Assembly (NCBI GenBank): GCA_031276375.1
Contig: JAISNE010000012.1
Location: 1 to 5,284 of the forward strand
Source of the DNA: Accumulibacter sp.
Lineage (GTDB): Bacteria; Pseudomonadota; Gammaproteobacteria; Burkholderiales; Rhodocyclaceae
Reading direction: 5' to 3'
Length of the DNA: 5,284 nt
Below the pieces are notes generated by a model that worked only from the letters and a program-made list of their open reading frames with translations, was not told where the DNA came from and made no database searches. Shown in pieces: positions 1 through 5,284 of the stretch. The position numbers and the translations under genes are program-made. Position 1 is the stretch's first letter, and the number at the start of each line of letters is the position of its first letter.

Positions 1-606
1 CCGGGCGGCGAAACGCCGCGCCTGATCCGCGCCCCGGCGCGGGCGAATCTCGCGCTCGAACGCGCTTACGAGGCATTGCAGTCGGGCCGCGACGAGGATG
101 CGCGGCGCGCTTACCAGGAAGTGCTGCGCGCCGACGGAAAGAACACCGACGCCCTGCTCGGGCTGGCCACCCTCGCCGCGCGGCGGGGGCGGGCCGACGA
201 AGCGCGCGGCTACTATCTGCGCGCGCTCGAGGCGGACCCCACCGACGCCACCGCCAGGGCCGGCGTGCTCGGCACCGGAAAGCAGGCCGACGAGCGCGAC
301 GCCGAGAATCTGCTCGAACGCGCGCTCGCCCGCCAGCCCGGCTCGCCGCCGCTGCTTTTCGCGCTGGGCAATCTGTACGCCCGCCAGCTTCGCTGGAGCG
401 AAGCCCAGCAGGCGTATTTCCAGGCTTACGCCGGTGCGCCCGACGAGCCGGACATCATTTTCAATCTCGCGGTCAGCCTGGATCATCTGCGCCAGCGGCG
501 GCTGGCCGCCCAGTATTACCGGATGGCGCTCGCCGCCGGCGCTGGCCGGACGGCGGCTTTCGACCGGGCCGCGGTCAATGCCCGGCTGTCCGAACTGCAA
601 CCGTGA
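1..606 (+). CDS. TPR-repeat protein, C-terminal part (MshN-like), truncated by window edge
   Basis: The frame is open from the first base and ends at TGA 604-606, giving 201 visible residues; the start lies outside the window, so the internal TTG at 76 is not a credible start. The visible part is almost entirely tetratricopeptide repeats. About five consecutive 34-residue units can be read, at roughly residues 17-50, 52-85, 86-119, 120-153 and 154-187, with the usual small/aromatic spacing (for example A-Y-x-x-V-L-x-A-D and G-N-L-Y-A). TPRs are protein-protein interaction scaffolds. In MSHA pilus loci a TPR protein, MshN, lies directly before mshE, and that is the arrangement here, so an accessory role in pilus assembly is inferred from position. 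The missing N-terminus would be expected to carry a membrane anchor, which cannot be checked here. The fold is certain; the MshN identity is only probable, because TPR sequence alone does not identify orthologues. Confidence 0.85.
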   Translation, partial: PGGETPRLIRAPARANLALERAYEALQSGRDEDARRAYQEVLRADGKNTDALLGLATLAARRGRADEARGYYLRALEADPTDATARAGVLGTGKQADERDAENLLERALARQPGSPPLLFALGNLYARQLRWSEAQQAYFQAYAGAPDEPDIIFNLAVSLDHLRQRRLAAQYYRMALAAGAGRTAAFDRAAVNARLSELQP

Positions 607-646
607 TCCCATCCTTGCCCAACCGCGTGCCGACCGCCATTCCCGG

Positions 647-2347
647 ATGAACGCTTTCCAGCCACGACAACTCGGACAGGTGCTGATCGCCAGGGGCATC
701 CTCAGCGAGGACCAGTTGCGCATCGCCCTGCTCGAACAGTTGAAATCGGACTTGCCCATCGGCAAGCTCCTGGTCGCACTCGGTTTCGTCACCGAGGCGA
801 CGCTGCGCGACGCGCTGTCGGAAAGTCTCGGCAAACAGAGCATCGATCTGGCCAACGCGATCATCGATCCGGCGGTGCTGGCGCTGGTGCCCCGCGAACT
901 GGCCAAGCGCCACCACCTGCTGCCGCTCGACTACGACGAGGAATACCAGCGCCTGACCGTCGCCACCGCGGACATCAACGACATCGTCGCCTTCGACCGC
1001 ATCCGCGCCCTGGCCCGCAACGTCAGCGAGATCGACACGCTGCTCGCCGGCGAGACCGAGATCGACCGGGCCATCGACCAGGTCTACGGCTACGAGCTGT
1101 CGATCGACGGCATCCTGCACGAAATCGAGACCGGCGAAATCGACTTCCGCGAGTTGCAATCGACTTCCAACGAGTACAGCCAGCCCATCGTCCGCCTGAT
1201 CGACTCGATCCTCACCGACGCGGTCAAGCGCGAGGCGTCCGACATCCATTTCGAGCCGGAAAGCGGCTTCCTGCGCATCCGCTACCGCATCGACGGCATG
1301 CTGCGCCAGGTCCGTTCGCTGCACCAGTCCTACTGGCCGGCGATGGCGGTGCGCGTCAAGGTCATGAGCCGGATGAACATCGCCGAAACCCGCGCGCCGC
1401 AGGACGGGCGCATCACGCTCAACATCCGCGGCCGGCAGATCGATTTCCGGGTGTCCGCGCAACCGACCCTGCACGGCGAAAACATCGTGCTGCGCATCCT
1501 CGACCGGCACAAGGGCCTGGTGCCGCTGGAAGGGCTGGGGCTGACCGAGCGGCAATTGAACCTGCTGCAGTTGATGATCGCCCGCCCGGAAGGGATCATC
1601 CTGCTCACCGGCCCGACCGGCAGCGGCAAGACGACGACGCTTTACTCGATCCTCAACCACATCAATTCCGAGGGGCGCAACATCATGACCCTCGAAGACC
1701 CGGTCGAATATCCGATGGCGCTGGTGCGGCAGACCTCGGTGGCCGAATCGGTCAAGCTCGATTTCGCCAACGGCATCCGCTCGATGATGCGCCAGGACCC
1801 GGATGTCATCCTGGTCGGCGAAATCCGCGACGCGGAAACGGCGCAAATGGCCTTCCGCGCGGCGATGACCGGGCACCAGGTCTATTCGACGCTGCACACC
1901 AACTCGGCCATCGGCGCGGTGCCGCGCCTGCTCGACATCGGCGTGCTGCCGGACATCATGGCCGGCAACGTCATCGGCGTGGTCGCCCAGCGCCTGGTGC
2001 GCCGCCTGTGCCCGCACTGCAAGACGCCGTACCAGGCCGAGGATTACGAAGCGCGGCTGCTCGGCGGCCTCGCCGAGGCGCCGTCGCCGGTGCTGTTCCG
2101 GCCCGGCGGCTGCGAACGCTGCGACTTCCAGGGCTATCGCGGACGCCTGGCGATCATGGAAATCCTGCGCATGACCGGCGATCTGGACGATCTGGTGGCC
2201 CGCCGCGGCACGGCGCGCGAAATCCACCGCGCGGCGGTCGGGAGCGGCTTCGACTCGCTGGCCGACGACGGCCTGCGCCGCGTTCTCGACGGCTCGACCT
2301 CGCTCGAGGAACTGGCGCGCGTGGTCGACTTGACCGACAGGATGTAG
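647..2347 (+). CDS. mshE: MSHA-type pilus assembly ATPase MshE (GspE/PilB family, c-di-GMP-binding N-domain)
   Basis: This 566-residue hexameric cytoplasmic ATPase drives pilus extension. Residues 8-31 and 37-60 form the two tandem MshEN motifs (L-G-x-x-L-I-x-x-G-I-L ... L ... L ... Q) separated by exactly five residues, the known cyclic-di-GMP-binding arrangement. The T2SSE core follows: Asp box A-S-D-I-H-F-E-P at 197-204, Walker A GPTGSGKTTT at 322-331 (Lys328), Walker B VILVGEIRD at 387-395 (Glu392), His box around MTGHQVYSTLHTN at 407-419, and a zinc tetracysteine C455-x2-C458 / C489-x2-C492. The sequence after the Asp of the DPVEYP segment (P-M-x-L-V-R-Q-T-S-V) resembles MshE more than PilB. 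The ATG at 647 is chosen because the MshEN motif begins seven residues later and upstream in-frame sequence is only a shadow of the TPR gene; its Shine-Dalgarno is weak. It starts 40 nt after the TPR gene and ends 2 nt before mshG, so it is operonic. GspE or PilB remain less likely names. Confidence 0.92.
   Translation: MNAFQPRQLGQVLIARGILSEDQLRIALLEQLKSDLPIGKLLVALGFVTEATLRDALSESLGKQSIDLANAIIDPAVLALVPRELAKRHHLLPLDYDEEYQRLTVATADINDIVAFDRIRALARNVSEIDTLLAGETEIDRAIDQVYGYELSIDGILHEIETGEIDFRELQSTSNEYSQPIVRLIDSILTDAVKREASDIHFEPESGFLRIRYRIDGMLRQVRSLHQSYWPAMAVRVKVMSRMNIAETRAPQDGRITLNIRGRQIDFRVSAQPTLHGENIVLRILDRHKGLVPLEGLGLTERQLNLLQLMIARPEGIILLTGPTGSGKTTTLYSILNHINSEGRNIMTLEDPVEYPMALVRQTSVAESVKLDFANGIRSMMRQDPDVILVGEIRDAETAQMAFRAAMTGHQVYSTLHTNSAIGAVPRLLDIGVLPDIMAGNVIGVVAQRLVRRLCPHCKTPYQAEDYEARLLGGLAEAPSPVLFRPGGCERCDFQGYRGRLAIMEILRMTGDLDDLVARRGTAREIHRAAVGSGFDSLADDGLRRVLDGSTSLEELARVVDLTDRM
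2339..2342 (+). promoter_or_regulatory. ribosome-binding site of mshG
   Basis: AGGA seven bases before the ATG at 2350, lying inside the last codons of mshE. It supports the chosen start and coupled translation of the two genes. Confidence 0.6.
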
Positions 2348-2349
2348 CC

Positions 2350-3546
2350 ATGCCGCTGTTCAACTACCGGGCGATCGATTCCGACGGGCGCGCCGTGGCC
2401 GGGCGCATCGACGCGCTGACCCTGGCCGATCTCGAAATGCGCCTGCGGCGCATGGAGCTCGACCTGATCGACGGCGCGCCGGTGAGCGCCCGCCAGGCAC
2501 CGGGATCGAGGAGCATCCCGCGGCGCGAACTGATCCATTTTTGCTTCCACCTGGAACAACTGGTGCGGGTCGTGCCGATTCTCGACGGACTCACCGACCT
2601 GCGCGACAGTCTCGAAAACCCGCGTTTCCGCGAAATCGTCGCCAGCCTGGTCGAAGGCATCGGCGGCGGGCAAACATTGTCGCAGGCGATGGAGGCGCAT
2701 CCGCGCGTCTTCGGCAAGGTCTTCGTCAATCTGATCCGCGCCGGCGAGACGAGCAACCGCCTGCCCGAGGTATTGCGCAACCTGACCGAGTCGCTCAAGT
2801 GGGAGGACGAGCTGGCCTCGCAGACCAGGAAGCTGGCCATGTACCCGGCCTTCGTCGGCGTCATCGTGATCGCCGCCACCTTCTTCCTGATGATCTACAT
2901 GGTGCCGCAGCTTCGGCAGTTCGTGAAGAACATGGGCGAAACGCTGCCGCTGCAAACCCAGGCGCTGTTTTTCGTGTCCGACCTGCTGGCCGGGTATTGG
3001 CACGTGGCGCTGGCGGCGCCGCTCATGCTGGCCGCCGGGCTGAAGATCCTGCTCGACGTCAATCCGCTGGCGCGCCTGCGTTTCGACGCGATCAAGCTGA
3101 AGCTCCCGTTCGTCGGCGAGATCCTGCGCAAGATCATTCTTTCGCGCTTCGCCAACACCTTCGCGCTGCTCTATTCATCGGGCATTCCGATCCTCGACGC
3201 GGTGCGCGCCACGCAGAACGTCGTCGGCAACCTGGCCGTGCGGCGCGGGCTGGAAAACGTCGAACAATCGATCGGCGAAGGCCAGAACGTCACTTCCGCC
3301 TTCCAGCGCACCGGCTTCTTTCCGCCGCTGGTGATCCGCATGCTGCGCGTGGGGGAAAGCACCGGCGCGCTGGACGAGGCGCTGGCCAACGTCTGTTACT
3401 TCTACAACCGCGACGTGCGGGAATCGGTCGAGAAAGTGCAGCAGCTCATCGAACCGCTGCTGACCCTGCTGCTCGGCGCCCTGCTCGGCTGGATCATGCT
3501 CTCCGTGCTGGGGCCGGTCTATGACGTGATCAGCCGGATCGCCTAG
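2350..3546 (+). CDS. mshG: MSHA-type pilus inner-membrane platform protein MshG (GspF/PilC family)
   Basis: The 398-residue protein has the length and architecture of the T2SSF family, with two cytoplasmic helical domains alternating with membrane spans. The N-terminus (M-P-L-F-N-Y-R-A-I-D ... G-R) is the characteristic GspF/PilC start. The first F domain covers about residues 58-165, with the family motif A-G-E-T-S-N-R-L-P; the second covers about 262-367, with the counterpart V-G-E-S-T-G-A-L-D. Hydrophobic spans lie near 167-186, 217-236 and 369-390. In the assembly machine this protein sits in the inner membrane, contacts the ATPase hexamer and is thought to couple ATP hydrolysis to pilin insertion. 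The ATG at 2350 has an AGGA ribosome-binding site at 2339-2342, inside the end of mshE, with 7 nt spacing, and starts 2 nt after the mshE stop, which suggests translational coupling. The mshG name rests on the neighbouring MshE; PilC/GspF is the family-level call. Confidence 0.9.
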   Translation: MPLFNYRAIDSDGRAVAGRIDALTLADLEMRLRRMELDLIDGAPVSARQAPGSRSIPRRELIHFCFHLEQLVRVVPILDGLTDLRDSLENPRFREIVASLVEGIGGGQTLSQAMEAHPRVFGKVFVNLIRAGETSNRLPEVLRNLTESLKWEDELASQTRKLAMYPAFVGVIVIAATFFLMIYMVPQLRQFVKNMGETLPLQTQALFFVSDLLAGYWHVALAAPLMLAAGLKILLDVNPLARLRFDAIKLKLPFVGEILRKIILSRFANTFALLYSSGIPILDAVRATQNVVGNLAVRRGLENVEQSIGEGQNVTSAFQRTGFFPPLVIRMLRVGESTGALDEALANVCYFYNRDVRESVEKVQQLIEPLLTLLLGALLGWIMLSVLGPVYDVISRIA

Positions 3547-3613
3547 CAGGCAGTCACCTTGAATTTGACACAATCTTTGGAAGGATTATCGGATGACTCG
3601 AAGCGTTTCCCAT

Positions 3614-3689
3614 CCCGTCATTCCCGCGTAGGCGGGAATCCAGTATTCCACGCCTTTTCTGGATTCTAAGCCTGCGCGGGAATGACGGG
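3614..3689. repeat. long inverted repeat with ATTCCC-N8-GGGAAT core (dRS3-like intergenic element)
   Basis: The left arm (3614-3643) and right arm (3659-3689) are inverted copies that agree over CCCGTCATTCCCGCG, AGGC and GAATCCAG, separated by a 15-base spacer. The left arm is itself a hairpin: ATTCCCGC at 3620-3627 pairs perfectly with GCGGGAAT at 3632-3639 around a GTAG loop; the equivalent part of the right arm has decayed. The ATTCCC-N8-GGGAAT core is the form of the neisserial dRS3 repeat and of related elements common between genes in many beta- and gammaproteobacteria. It lies 67 bases after mshG, so its transcript could fold and stop or protect the mshG mRNA end, but no T-run follows, so a terminator call is not supported. 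Confidence 0.75.
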
Positions 3690-3750
3690 TATTTTGACCG
3701 CCTCGTCTTGAAAAAAGCGAGGGGTGCATGAAAATTCGAAGGGAAACATC

Positions 3751-4097
3751 AGGGGCGGAGGACTGATTGTAACTGCGGATGTATTGCATGATTTGTTTCA
3801 CCAGGGCTTGTTTTGAAGGCCATATTCCTCCCTTGATGACATTTTTCGTGAAGATGTTGAACCAAATCTCGATCTGTTCGAGCCAGGAAGCGTAGGTCGG
3901 GGTGAAGTGAAGGGACAGACGGCGACGCTTTTTGACCCATTCTTGGACCTCATGGTGTTTGTGGGCACTGAGATTGTCCGCGATGATGCGCAATTCCCGG
4001 CCCGGATTCGATCGATACGGGGCCTTGAGGAAATTCACGTGGTTCGTGCTGTCTGCACAGCGGCCTTGATGGCGCCTTCATGGACGGCCAGCGCATA
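3751..4097 (-). pseudogene. IS630-family transposase remnant (C-terminal DDE part, frameshifted)
   Basis: Read on the minus strand, 4038-3751 encodes the C-terminal catalytic part of an IS630/Tc1-mariner-like transposase. It keeps the second catalytic Asp in I-I-A-D-N-L-S-A-H-K and the Glu in F-T-P-T-Y-A-S-W-L-E-Q-I-E-I-W-F, followed by G-G-I-W-x-S-K and Y-I-R-S-Y-N. The first Asp and all the DNA-binding N-terminus are missing. Homologous sequence continues upstream in another frame (A-L-A-V-H-E-G-A-I-K, about 4094-4065). Adding one base at the GG of 4064-4065 would join it as I-K-G-R-C-A-D-S-T-N-H, so a single-base deletion is inferred. Similarity stops near 3751, where the usual P-F-x-W-T-Y tail is absent, and near 4097, where a hairpin repeat begins. 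The continuation of the frame to 3586 is only a translation of the palindromic repeat. The element cannot be active. Confidence 0.82.
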
Positions 4098-4190
4098 GAT
4101 CGGGGGCAAAGCGAACCCCCGACATCAAATAGCTCACCTGCCTTGCGCTGGGGTTCGCAAGCTCACCCCAGCCTATGCGGGCTACAGATG
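4098..4190. repeat. pair of GC-rich hairpins, dispersed intergenic repeat
   Basis: Two perfect 7-bp stems stand side by side: TCGGGGG (4100-4106) with CCCCCGA (4116-4122), and CTGGGGT (4148-4154) with ACCCCAG (4165-4171). Their loops are related but inverted (AAGCGAA in the first, TTCGCAAGCT in the second). The segment ending in ACCCCAGCC...GCGGGCTACA matches my memory of a repeat found scattered between genes in many proteobacterial genomes. It directly abuts the broken 5' side of the transposase remnant and separates the old GC-rich chromosome from the AT-rich cassette to the right. Confidence 0.6.
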
Positions 4191-4230
4191 CGGACAGATC
4201 AAAAGCTCTTAACATGCGACAATTAGGTGA

Positions 4231-4259
4231 TTGACAATGGAAAAATAGGTAACTACTAT
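4231..4259 (+). promoter_or_regulatory. predicted sigma70-type promoter of the toxin/membrane-protein cassette
   Basis: TTGACA at 4231-4236 is a perfect -35 box. With a 17-base spacer it is followed by TACTAT at 4254-4259, which keeps the T, A and final T that matter most in the -10 box. Transcription would begin near 4266, about 28 bases before the ATG at 4294. The surrounding sequence is AT-rich. No operator palindrome is evident. Confidence 0.6.
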
Positions 4260-4280
4260 CATAAGACTAAAACAAACGTA

Positions 4281-4286
4281 AAGGAG
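4281..4286 (+). promoter_or_regulatory. strong ribosome-binding site of the Tlde1-like gene
   Basis: AAGGAG at 4281-4286 lies seven bases before the ATG at 4294. This spacing favours ATG 4294 over the adjacent TTG at 4291 as the start. Confidence 0.75.
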
Positions 4287-4293
4287 ATTTTTG

Positions 4294-4791
4294 ATGTCAG
4301 ACAAGTATAGTGAAGAGCGTAGCTTCCCAAAAGTGCCTAGCTGCGGGAGTTCCAAGTTGTCGCTTGTATTCAATGGATATGATTTGCAAATAATAGGGAC
4401 GAAACCTTTTGTCATGTTCCCCGCAGTTTCGGGGAGGCCAGCCAACAATGGAAAATTTGACTACTCTGTTGATCGTCAAAAAATACCAAATAATGGTCCA
4501 ATACCGGCGGGTAAATATTAGGTTCAACCATCGCAAATGTGGGAAAACAAATGGTACAAAATGGGAAGCCGAGCCGCATGGGGGAATTTTCGCCTCACGA
4601 TCCATCCCTACCCGAGTACCGAAACATATGGAAGAGGTGGATTTTTTATTCACGGTGGTTCTACTCCTGGAAGTGCTGGTTGTATTGATCTCTCTACGAA
4701 CATCGACAAATTTGTCGAGAAACTCACGACGGAACTCAAAGGATTACCCAAATGCTATATTCCGCTTACCGTGCTCTATTCAACAAAATAA
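4294..4791 (+). pseudogene. Tlde1/DUF2778-type L,D-transpeptidase-like toxin, interrupted by an in-frame amber codon
   Basis: One continuous frame of 165 sense codons plus stop is broken only by TAG at 4519-4521 (codon 76). Both halves belong to one domain: before the stop are the substrate-side segments L-S-L-V-F-N-G-Y and N-N-G-P-I-P-A-G-K-Y; after it come F-R-L-T-I-H-P-Y and the catalytic block F-F-I-H-G-G-S-T-P-G-S-A-G-C-I-D-L, with His120 and Cys130 as the likely catalytic pair. The Tlde1 family acts in the periplasm on peptidoglycan tetrapeptides; the Salmonella founder is a type VI secretion effector. No signal peptide or secretion gene is visible here. As relatives often have W after G-K-Y, a TGG-to-TAG change is the simplest explanation. 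Translation ending at codon 76 would lack the active site, and ATG 4537 has no Shine-Dalgarno for a restart. Promoter, RBS and catalytic residues are otherwise intact, so the lesion looks recent. Confidence 0.82.
4738..4743 (+). promoter_or_regulatory. ribosome-binding site of the overlapping membrane-protein gene
   Basis: AAAGGA at 4738-4743, inside the 3' end of the toxin frame, lies eight bases before ATG 4752. It decides the start in favour of 4752 over the in-frame ATGs at 4803 and 4830. Confidence 0.6.
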
Positions 4792-5138
4792 TCCCTGCAT
4801 CGATGTGGTTGGCAATTCCAAGCACCGTCATGGCAGAGGTCAGCGACAAGGAGCCGACATTATTTTGCGTATGGGGGTTGGGTGCAACGGTGGCGATTGT
4901 CTGCTGCATGGCTTCCTGTTTCCGCAGATGGCTTGTTCCTCTCGTTGCGGCCTTTCCATTCTTCTGGTTTATCGGTTTCTTCATGGAAATCCATTCCGTA
5001 GACATCTATCCTGCCCTGTATGACGAGCAAGGAATTTCCTATTACGTTCAATCTTATCTTTCATTTGCGCTTTTCCTGTCTGGTGTCGTTTTTGGCTTGA
5101 TACTGAATCGCCACAAGATAAATTCGAAGCACGCATAG
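4752..5138 (+). CDS. small membrane protein, candidate immunity partner of the Tlde1-like toxin
   Basis: This 128-residue protein is not one I can name. It begins inside the last 40 bases of the toxin frame (different frame) behind a good AAAGGA site, a layout typical of effector/immunity pairs. Residues 12-28 look like a signal peptide or first span, with a possible cleavage after T-V-M-A28. Further hydrophobic spans lie near 37-57, 60-78 and 101-118. Charges follow the positive-inside rule: Arg58-Arg59 and the tail N-R-H-K are basic, while E-V-S-D-K-E (29-34) and the loop around 79-100 (E-I-H-S-V-D ... Y-D-E-Q-G) are acidic and would face the periplasm. That orientation suits protection against a periplasmic peptidoglycan enzyme. 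The frame is intact although the toxin is not, and since it has its own RBS, translation need not depend on ribosomes passing the amber codon. The immunity role is inferred from position and topology only. It could be an unrelated conserved membrane protein. Confidence 0.7.
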   Translation: MLYSAYRALFNKIIPASMWLAIPSTVMAEVSDKEPTLFCVWGLGATVAIVCCMASCFRRWLVPLVAAFPFFWFIGFFMEIHSVDIYPALYDEQGISYYVQSYLSFALFLSGVVFGLILNRHKINSKHA

Positions 5139-5210
5139 TAGCGTGAAAGAAACGTAGCTGAAGGCGAAAGAGTCTCTGACAATGAAGTCATAATCAGGGA
5201 GGAAGCGAAT
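5139..5210. other. short AT-rich intergenic stretch, nothing recognised
   Basis: Between the membrane-protein stop and the possible minus-strand gene end I see no stem followed by T-run, no promoter pair and no repeat. If the right-hand frame is real, the two genes converge here. Confidence 0.4.
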
Positions 5211-5282
5211 CTAAGCGTTGGCTGGAGTCAGGAAGCCGAATTTGGAAAGGGCCTTGATCCAGCGTGGGGCATTGCGTTGAAC
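5211..5282 (-). CDS. C-terminal tail of an unidentified minus-strand gene entering from the right edge
   Basis: On the minus strand a frame is open from the window edge and ends at TAG 5213-5211, giving 23 residues that include P-R-W-I-K-A-L-S-K-F-G-F-L. Its composition (basic, W/F-rich) would fit the end of a transposase, which would make sense next to an acquired cassette, but I cannot assign a family from so little. A 72-base open frame can occur by chance, so this may not be a gene. Confidence 0.25.
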   Translation of the reverse strand, partial: VQRNAPRWIKALSKFGFLTPANA

Positions 5283-5284
5283 GG

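Noticed and set aside
98..646. N-terminal extension of the mshE frame through the TPR gene
   Set aside because: The translation is Arg/Pro/Ser/Cys-rich frame-shadow sequence and the TPR frame is clearly coding there; MshE homology begins just after ATG 647.
575..2227. 550-codon open frame on the minus strand opposite mshE
   Set aside because: It is the antisense shadow of a strongly GC3-biased gene; the product is a low-complexity mix rich in D, H, Q, R and V with no recognisable domain, while the plus strand carries all the ATPase motifs.
3565..3592. TTGACA after mshG as a promoter
   Set aside because: The best -10 candidate at normal spacing is TATCGG, a poor match, and no plus-strand gene follows within reach.
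3586..3750. Extension of the transposase frame to TAA 3586
   Set aside because: The residues (including I-P-A-Y-A-G-M-T) are a translation of the dRS3-like palindrome, a well-known spurious peptide, and not part of the transposase.
3907..4098. 63-codon plus-strand open frame
   Set aside because: It is antisense to the transposase remnant and shows no RBS or recognisable protein.
4519..4521. UAG decoded as pyrrolysine or another programmed amino acid
   Set aside because: Nothing in the window (no suppressor tRNA, no pyl genes, no stem-loop after the codon) supports programmed decoding; a nonsense mutation is simpler.
4297..4653. 118-codon minus-strand frame opposite the toxin gene
   Set aside because: No ribosome-binding site or recognisable motif; it is antisense to a clear Tlde1-like domain with promoter and RBS on the plus strand.
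4537..4791. C-terminal half of the toxin as an independent 84-residue gene starting at ATG 4537
   Set aside because: No Shine-Dalgarno precedes this ATG and the G-P-I-P part of the domain would be missing; it is better read as the downstream half of the interrupted gene.
4409..5023. 204-codon plus-strand frame across both cassette genes
   Set aside because: It overlaps two better supported frames, has no Shine-Dalgarno, and its product is a compositionally odd mixture without domains.

Overview
The window looks like a chromosomal segment of a GC-rich proteobacterium, probably a betaproteobacterium (Rhodocyclales-like is my guess). The grounds are the very GC-rich, GC3-biased codons of the left 3.5 kb, the MSHA-type pilus gene order, and the two kinds of GC-rich palindromic intergenic repeat. 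The taxonomic placement is inference from style, not from a search.

Left part (1-3546, plus strand): three consecutive genes of an MSHA-like type IV pilus assembly operon. They are the C-terminal part of a TPR protein (MshN-like, open at the left edge), a complete MshE assembly ATPase with an N-terminal c-di-GMP-binding MshEN domain and a C-terminal zinc-binding tetracysteine motif, and a complete MshG inner-membrane platform protein of the GspF/PilC family. They are tightly spaced and probably cotranscribed. In the cell, c-di-GMP-responsive MshE would power pilin polymerisation through MshG, while the TPR protein acts as an assembly factor.

Middle part (3547-4200): no intact gene. It holds a long inverted repeat built on an ATTCCC-N8-GGGAAT core (dRS3-like), a minus-strand remnant of an IS630-family transposase that has lost its N-terminus and has a one-base frameshift, and a pair of GC-rich hairpins typical of another dispersed intergenic repeat. 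The pilus operon stops being recognisable here; the minor and major pilin genes usually found after mshG are not in the window.

Right part (4200-5284): a markedly AT-richer cassette with its own good sigma70-type promoter (TTGACA-17 nt-TACTAT) and strong Shine-Dalgarno. It carries a Tlde1/DUF2778-type L,D-transpeptidase-like toxin reading frame interrupted by one in-frame amber codon, and, overlapping its end, an intact small multi-span membrane protein that is a good candidate for its immunity partner. This looks like an acquired effector/immunity pair in which the toxin half has been disabled, or is read through. At the right edge a short minus-strand open frame enters and ends; its identity is unresolved.
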